Under the pieces are notes generated by a model that saw only the letters and a list, made by a program, of their open reading frames with translations, was not told where the DNA came from and did no database searches. A DNA stretch of 17,861 nt from Bacillota bacterium. Its GTDB lineage: Bacteria > Bacillota > Clostridia > Christensenellales > Aristaeellaceae. The first letter of the stretch is position 1. Every line of letters begins with the position of its first letter. The DNA lies in the NCBI GenBank assembly GCA_023416585.1, contig JAEZHM010000107.1:1-17861 (forward strand). The letters run 5' to 3'. The position numbers and the translations under genes are program-made. Positions 14,071 to 17,861 of this stretch are shown in pieces.

Positions 14071-14622
14071 TAGGCTTCCCCTTGAGTTCCGAAGCTTCGC
14101 GCCGCCTGTGGCTCCGTAGCCGAAGCGCCGCCTGTGGCGGATGCAGCGAGGCGGAGGAGGCTGGCGAAACGAGCAATGCGAACGCAGTGAACAGTGCGAC
14201 GATTGAGCCAGATGGAGGGATAAAGCGAGGCGGAGGAAGCTTGCGAAACGAGTGCCGGAAGCACCAGCGAACCGGCGCGATGATTGAGCAAGCCGAGTGG
14301 CAAGCTTAAGACGAAGGAGACTGATGAGGTATTAAGTGGGATTTGGCATTTGCAGCTAAACACCTCATCCGCCGCTGCGCGCCACCTATTCCGGCTGGCT
14401 CAATCGTCGCACTACTCACTGCGTTCGCATTGCTCGTTTCGCCAGCCTCCTCCACCCTGCCCACTTCCCTCCATCTGGCTCAATCGGTGCGCTGACTCGC
14501 TGCCGCTCGCATCGCTTGTTTCGCCAGCCTCCTTCACCCCTCCCATATCCGCCACTGGCGGGGTCGGGGCTACGGAGCCACTGGCGGAGGCAGGGTTACG
14601 GAGCCCTCAAGGGGAAGGCTTT
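14071..14622. repeat. Composite palindromic repeat R5
   Basis: About 550 bp with mirror-like order. The terminal arms are AGGCTTCCCCTTGAG (14072-14086) and CTCAAGGGGAAGGCT (14606-14620). Next inward, GGCTCCGTAGCC/GGCGGATGC pieces on the left face ATCCGCC/GGCTACGGAGCC on the right. Module B is present twice forward (14149-14218 and a diverged copy at 14224-14290) and twice inverted (about 14393-14456 and 14468-14533). The family core (about 14311-14387, ACGAAGGAGACTGATGAGG ... CACCTCATCCGCC) sits at the centre. Reading frames across it are low-complexity and not genes. It fills the gap between the GNAT leader and the amidohydrolase. Confidence 0.8.
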
Positions 14623-14701
14623 ATATGTGCATCAAGCACATGCTTTCATCCCTTAGGTTGATGCTTGCATCATGGGTATCTATTCTCAATCATTCAGGCA
14701 T

Positions 14702-15853
14702 TTACTCCTGTGCGTAAACCTGTTTCCCATCGATGAACACCATCTTCACATTGGTGCTCACCTCAAAGGGATCGCCGTCGGTTATCACGATGTCCGCGTC
14801 CTTGCCTTCTTCCAACGATCCCACCCTGTCCGCAATGCCGATGTGCCGGGCGGGATTTAATGTGATGGCCTGAAGCGCTGAAAAGGGATCCATGCCGGAC
14901 TTAACGGCCAGGCCGGCGCACAGCGCAAGGTACTTTTGGGGAATCACCGGGGAGTCGGTGATGATGGATACCTGGCAGCCGGCCTTTTGCAATACGCCCG
15001 GCGTATCCCAGCTTTTATTGCGCAGCTCGAACTTGGTGGCGTGCCCAAGGGTGGGGCCTACGGCCAGGGGGAAGTTTTCCTTGGCCAGATCTTCTGCGAT
15101 CAGGTGGCCCTCGGTGCAGTGCTCCAATGTGAGATCCACCTGGAATTCATTGGCGATGCGGATGGCAGTGAACATATCATCCGCCTGGTGGGCATGGGCT
15201 TTCAAGGGCATTTCCCGGCGCAGTACGGGTAAAAGCGCGTTCAGCTTCATGTCAAAATTGGGACGCTTGCTCATGTCATCCCCGGCGGCTTCCAGCTTCT
15301 GCTGGTATTCCCTGGCCTTGAACAGCATTTCACGCAGCTTCGCGGCGGTGGACATGCGGGTGGAATCGCCCTTTTCCCTGTAGCAGCGCTTGGGGTTTTC
15401 CCCGAAGGCGCACTTCATGGCGCATTCCTTCTTGACTAGCATGTCGTCCACCCGTTTGCCCACGGGCTTGATGGCCGCAAATGTGCCGCCCAGCACGTTG
15501 GCGCTTCCGGGGCCTACGCAAAGGCAGGTGACGCCAGCTTCCCTGGCTTCAATCAGCGCCTGGTCCATGGGCTGAATGGCGTCGATGGCCCTAAGTTGGG
15601 GGGATAGGATGTCGTTCATTTCGTTGTAGTCCTGGCCCTCGTACCCGATGCCGTAGCCGTCCAGGCCGCTGTGGCCGTGGGCCTCCACAAAGCCGGGATA
15701 TACGTTCAGCCCGGACGCGTCCACTACCTTCGCGCCTTTAACGGAAAGGTTCTGGCCGATGGCTTTGATTTTGCCATCTTCAATTATCATATCTGCTGTA
15801 AAGGGTTCCGGCTGGATGGCGTTGTGTATCAGGCCGCCGCGAATGATAAGCAT
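14702..15853 (-). CDS. Metal-dependent amidohydrolase (imidazolonepropionase/aryldialkylphosphatase-like group)
   Basis: 383 aa. A small beta-sandwich formed by both ends (about 1-52 and 340-383) frames a TIM-barrel. Metal ligands are visible: His59 and His61 in VEAHGHSG, His220/His222 in LKAHAHQADD, His245 in LEHCTEGH and Asp300 in IITDSPV. The C-terminal LNPARHIGI and EEGKDADIVITDGDP are hallmarks of the superfamily. It hydrolyses a C-N (or similar) bond in a small molecule; the substrate cannot be read from sequence. The start is supported by AAAGGATG, 6 bp before the ATG, and by an extended -10 promoter upstream. No signal peptide is seen, so it is cytoplasmic. The neighbouring genes give no pathway hint, although the MFS transporter upstream on the same strand could supply its substrate (weak inference). 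Confidence 0.88.
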   Translation of the reverse strand: MLIIRGGLIHNAIQPEPFTADMIIEDGKIKAIGQNLSVKGAKVVDASGLNVYPGFVEAHGHSGLDGYGIGYEGQDYNEMNDILSPQLRAIDAIQPMDQALIEAREAGVTCLCVGPGSANVLGGTFAAIKPVGKRVDDMLVKKECAMKCAFGENPKRCYREKGDSTRMSTAAKLREMLFKAREYQQKLEAAGDDMSKRPNFDMKLNALLPVLRREMPLKAHAHQADDMFTAIRIANEFQVDLTLEHCTEGHLIAEDLAKENFPLAVGPTLGHATKFELRNKSWDTPGVLQKAGCQVSIITDSPVIPQKYLALCAGLAVKSGMDPFSALQAITLNPARHIGIADRVGSLEEGKDADIVITDGDPFEVSTNVKMVFIDGKQVYAQE

Positions 15854-15896
15854 GGAATCATCCTTTCTTATGTAGATAGAAATACAGCTTCATGCC

Positions 15897-15924
15897 ATTG
15901 TAGCATAGGATGTGGAAAATACAA
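15897..15924 (-). promoter_or_regulatory. Extended -10 promoter of the amidohydrolase gene
   Basis: On the minus strand, TACAAT (15902-15897) preceded by TGC (extended -10), with TTGTAT (15924-15919) 16 bp upstream. The architecture is the same as the kinase promoter at 8412-8439. Confidence 0.6.
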
Positions 15925-15986
15925 CCGATGATCATGATAGAGGGTAGATATTTGGAAACAACCGATGTTGATATAGCACTGCGCAG

Positions 15987-16110
15987 GCGGGCGATTGATA
16001 ATCGCCCCTACATCGCAAAGAGTGTATTGGCTTTTCTTCCGGCTTTCAATTGCACCGGTTAAGACGGCAATAAACCCTATACGGAGTAGGGGCGATTACT
16101 AATCGCCCGC
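15987..16110. repeat. 124-bp element with 25-bp nested terminal inverted repeats
   Basis: The end GCGGGCGATT...AATCGCCCCTAC (15987-16011) and its inverted partner GTAGGGGCGATT...AATCGCCCGC (16086-16110) match except for the central bases. Each end is itself a small hairpin (GGGCGATT with AATCGCCC). The interior codes for nothing. It resembles a REP/MITE-type sequence and is distinct from R1-R6. It lies between the MFS stop codon and the amidohydrolase promoter, and the hairpins might also stop MFS transcripts. The rest of 15925-16181 shows no gene. Confidence 0.75.
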
Positions 16111-16181
16111 TTGTTACGGTTCCAGCAAGCAGAATCTTCACGGATCAAACGCCCAACGTAAATCCATGTTATGGTATGGTA

Positions 16182-17453
16182 TTATGCGTCTGCTGCTTGC
16201 CGTGCTGAAGACCGAACAAGCCGTGCGATACAAAATGCCACTACAACCTGCACCAAAAGAATGCCAAGGTTCAGCGCAAGTGGAAGTGCCCGGCTCATTT
16301 GAGAAAGCTGCCCGGCGATCCACCCCGCCGGCGTTGAAATCAATAGGATCACCGCAAATATGAAGCTGTTCATCCTCGCCCGTTCAAGGCTGGGCAAACT
16401 CACCGACATCAGCGACTCGCTTATCGGGCCCAGCATGGCCAACCCGAAGGCGTCGCAGGCTGCCGAGAAAAACACTGCCCACACCGCATTTTGGGATATT
16501 GGCAGACAAACAAGCAGCACCAAAAGCCCCAGTGCCTGCGCCAAAAGCCCGGACAGCAGCGGACGCCTGACCATGTGCAATCTGATGCGCGGGGCGATGA
16601 ACAGGTACGTAAGCAACGAGACAGCTGTCTTTACCGTGGTGAACACAGCGATTTTCGAATCAGCAATGCCATAAGCGCCTGTCACAAACAGCGGCCAGAA
16701 GGTTAACTGTATGGTGTTGAAGCTGTTAAGCAGCGTCATCCAGATCACGCAAAGAAGAACCCGCTTTTGCAAAATCACCTTTACATACGAACGCCAGCCG
16801 CTGAGGGACAAGGATGCAATGGAGCGGCCTTTACACTCCTCCATGCGCCCAAGCCCGATGGCACTTTCGTGGGACAGGCGGTACTGAAACAGGAATTTTA
16901 CCGTCATCAGCGTAAGGGACAAACCGTAAATCACCCGCATGGCAGGCACAAGGGTGAACCGGTCGATGCAAAGGCCCGCAATGGGCAAAAGAAGCCCCGC
17001 CAGCATCCCTGTCATATTGAGGATGGCGTAGGTATTCACAAGCTTATTAGGGTCGCCGTCTTCCACCATCATGCAGCTGAAGCTGTTCCCCGTCACCCGC
17101 CACATGCTGTTGAAAAACACCGCCACTAAAAAATACCAATAGCCCTGGGCGGCGGCCCAGAGCCCGCAGGGTATGATCCAGCACACAAGGCCGAAGACCA
17201 GCATCGACCGGCGCCTGCCGTATTTATCAACGATCGCGCCGGATAAAAGCCCCCATATGAACTGCAGTAAAAGACCCAGGCTTGCGATCAGCCCGATTTG
17301 CGCGTCACTTAAACCAATCGCAGCCATGTACATGGAGGCAAACGGCGTAATAAGGTAATAGGGGACAGCCCACAAGGGTTCTGCAAAAACACAAGCCCGT
17401 TGATTCCCTTTTAGTTCGCGCAGCGCCGAAAATAGGGAAGGTGCTTTATTCAT
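16182..17453 (-). CDS. Major facilitator superfamily transporter
   Basis: 423 aa with about twelve hydrophobic helices, the standard MFS layout. Motif A in the loop between helices 2 and 3 is clear: SGAIVDKYGRRR (71-82), with Asp76 and Arg80-Arg82. A hydrophilic central loop (around 205-220, RMEECKGRSIAS) separates the two halves. Proton-coupled uptake or drug/metabolite efflux are both possible; no substrate signature is recognised. The frame extends to a TTG at 17459, but AAAAGGAGAATTGCAT places the ribosome-binding site 8 bp before the ATG at 17453, so that start is used. A 33-codon ORF with its own ribosome-binding site ends 21 bp upstream and may be a leader. Confidence 0.88.
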   Translation of the reverse strand: MNKAPSLFSALRELKGNQRACVFAEPLWAVPYYLITPFASMYMAAIGLSDAQIGLIASLGLLLQFIWGLLSGAIVDKYGRRRSMLVFGLVCWIIPCGLWAAAQGYWYFLVAVFFNSMWRVTGNSFSCMMVEDGDPNKLVNTYAILNMTGMLAGLLLPIAGLCIDRFTLVPAMRVIYGLSLTLMTVKFLFQYRLSHESAIGLGRMEECKGRSIASLSLSGWRSYVKVILQKRVLLCVIWMTLLNSFNTIQLTFWPLFVTGAYGIADSKIAVFTTVKTAVSLLTYLFIAPRIRLHMVRRPLLSGLLAQALGLLVLLVCLPISQNAVWAVFFSAACDAFGLAMLGPISESLMSVSLPSLERARMNSFIFAVILLISTPAGWIAGQLSQMSRALPLALNLGILLVQVVVAFCIARLVRSSARQAADA

Positions 17454-17474
17454 ATGCAATTCTCCTTTTGTTTT

Positions 17475-17576
17475 TTAGAGGACATCAGCTCCTTTCGTCT
17501 TATCGTGGCCGGCTGGTAACATAGGTGCCCCGCCAGACCTATTTGCCCGGAAGCGCAGATCATGTTTGTTTGACAT
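17475..17576 (-). CDS. Small 33-codon ORF upstream of the MFS gene (possible leader peptide)
   Basis: Reads MSNKHDLRFR, ANRSGGAPML, PAGHDKTKGA, DVL and stops at TAA. It is hydrophilic and basic and is not recognised. Support: a strong GCAGGAGG (17588-17581) ends 4 bp before its ATG, it is the first translatable unit on this strand, and its stop lies 21 bp before the MFS start. It may be a regulatory leader peptide, a small protein co-expressed with the transporter, or a chance ORF. Confidence 0.45.
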   Translation of the reverse strand: MSNKHDLRFRANRSGGAPMLPAGHDKTKGADVL

Positions 17577-17603
17577 ATTGCCTCCTGCTTTATAAATCAG
17601 ATA

Positions 17604-17632
17604 CCAATAATACAAGCATTACCCCAAGGGGT
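17604..17632 (-). promoter_or_regulatory. Candidate promoter region with GGGG/CCCC dyad ahead of the MFS unit
   Basis: The dyad ACCCC-AA-GGGGT (17621-17632) lies next to a TATTAT-like -10 hexamer on the minus strand, with TTCACC as a poor -35 box 17 bp upstream. Box assignments are weak. The dyad could be an operator or a scrap of the neighbouring repeat, which has similar CCCC/GGGG arms. Confidence 0.3.
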
Positions 17633-17658
17633 GAAAAAAGGCTGCATGATGCTCATAT

Positions 17659-17774
17659 AAGCCTTCCCCTTGAGGGGAAGGTGCCGCTCAGCGGCGGATG
17701 AGGTGGCTAGCTTCGAACGACTGTTCATCCATTTACACCTCATCAGTCGACTTCGTCGACAGCTTCCCCTCAAG
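17659..17774. repeat. Modular repeat core copy R6
   Basis: Reverse-orientation copy of the core found inside R2: GCCTTCCCCTTGAGGGGAAGG, a GCCGCT/AGCGGC hairpin, GGATGAGGTG, about 35 bp unique, CACCTCATCAG, GTCGACTTCGTCGAC and AGCTTCCCCTCAAG. The right end lacks the second half of its palindrome, so it is truncated there. The remaining bases to 17861 show no feature; an 87-codon minus-strand frame across R6 is not credible. Confidence 0.75.
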
Positions 17775-17861
17775 TAAGCGATGATTATTTCAAGGTTGAG
17801 AGCAGGACAACACATTCGGGGAGAGAAAAATGGGTTATATACCTCTGAAAAACTCGCCAAC

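Noticed and set aside
14659..14672. Short palindrome TGATGC-TT-GCATCA downstream of the amidohydrolase
   Set aside because: It has no T-run and the stem is short, so a terminator cannot be claimed.
2497..17774. The regularly repeated GC-rich segments as a CRISPR array
   Set aside because: The copies are scattered between genes, vary in size and lack uniform spacers or cas genes.
17597..17860. 87-codon minus-strand ORF at the right edge
   Set aside because: It runs through repeat R6 and lacks any recognisable domain.

Overview
The window looks like chromosomal DNA of a Gram-positive anaerobe, probably a gut-type member of the Clostridia (Bacillota). The support is strong GGAGG ribosome-binding sites, YesM/YesN-type sugar regulation, an LplB/LplC-type sugar ABC transporter without its own ATPase, and GC-rich intergenic repeats typical of such genomes. 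This placement is an inference; there is no rRNA or marker gene. No tRNA, rRNA, CRISPR array, phage or transposase gene was found.

Layout. Positions 1-1302 (+) carry a GH43 glycosidase, probably cut at its 5' end by the window edge. An aldo/keto reductase follows (1473-2393, +) behind a MerR-type promoter with a 19-bp spacer. After repeat R1 there is a two-gene unit (2862-3842, +): a four-helix membrane protein of unknown function and a TetR-family repressor. Repeat R2 then separates this from a long minus-strand block. In transcription order the block holds two permeases and a secreted solute-binding protein (12373 down to 8759), then a sensor kinase, an AraC-type response regulator and a CPBP-family membrane protease (8374 down to 4373). 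Further right, all on minus, are a tandem GNAT acetyltransferase (13764-12733), a very large nested palindromic repeat R5 (14071-14622), a metal-dependent amidohydrolase (15853-14702), an MFS transporter (17453-16182) and a 33-codon ORF just ahead of it (17576-17475).

How the genes work together (inference). The kinase and regulator probably sense an extracellular glycan or its import and drive the adjacent permease/binding-protein operon. The GH43 enzyme, which shows no signal peptide in the visible part, would cut imported arabino- or xylo-oligosaccharides in the cytoplasm. The other genes look like independent accessory units.

About a tenth of the window is repeats. Six copies (R1-R6) of a modular family share arms ending in CCCCTCAAGGGG-like or CCTCC/GGAGG palindromes and reshuffled internal modules. 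A separate 124-bp inverted-repeat element lies at 15987-16110. No clearly new defence or biosynthetic system is visible. The best leads are the four-helix protein/TetR pair with its operator-like sites, the composite palindrome R5, the small ORF ahead of the MFS gene and the MerR-type promoter.
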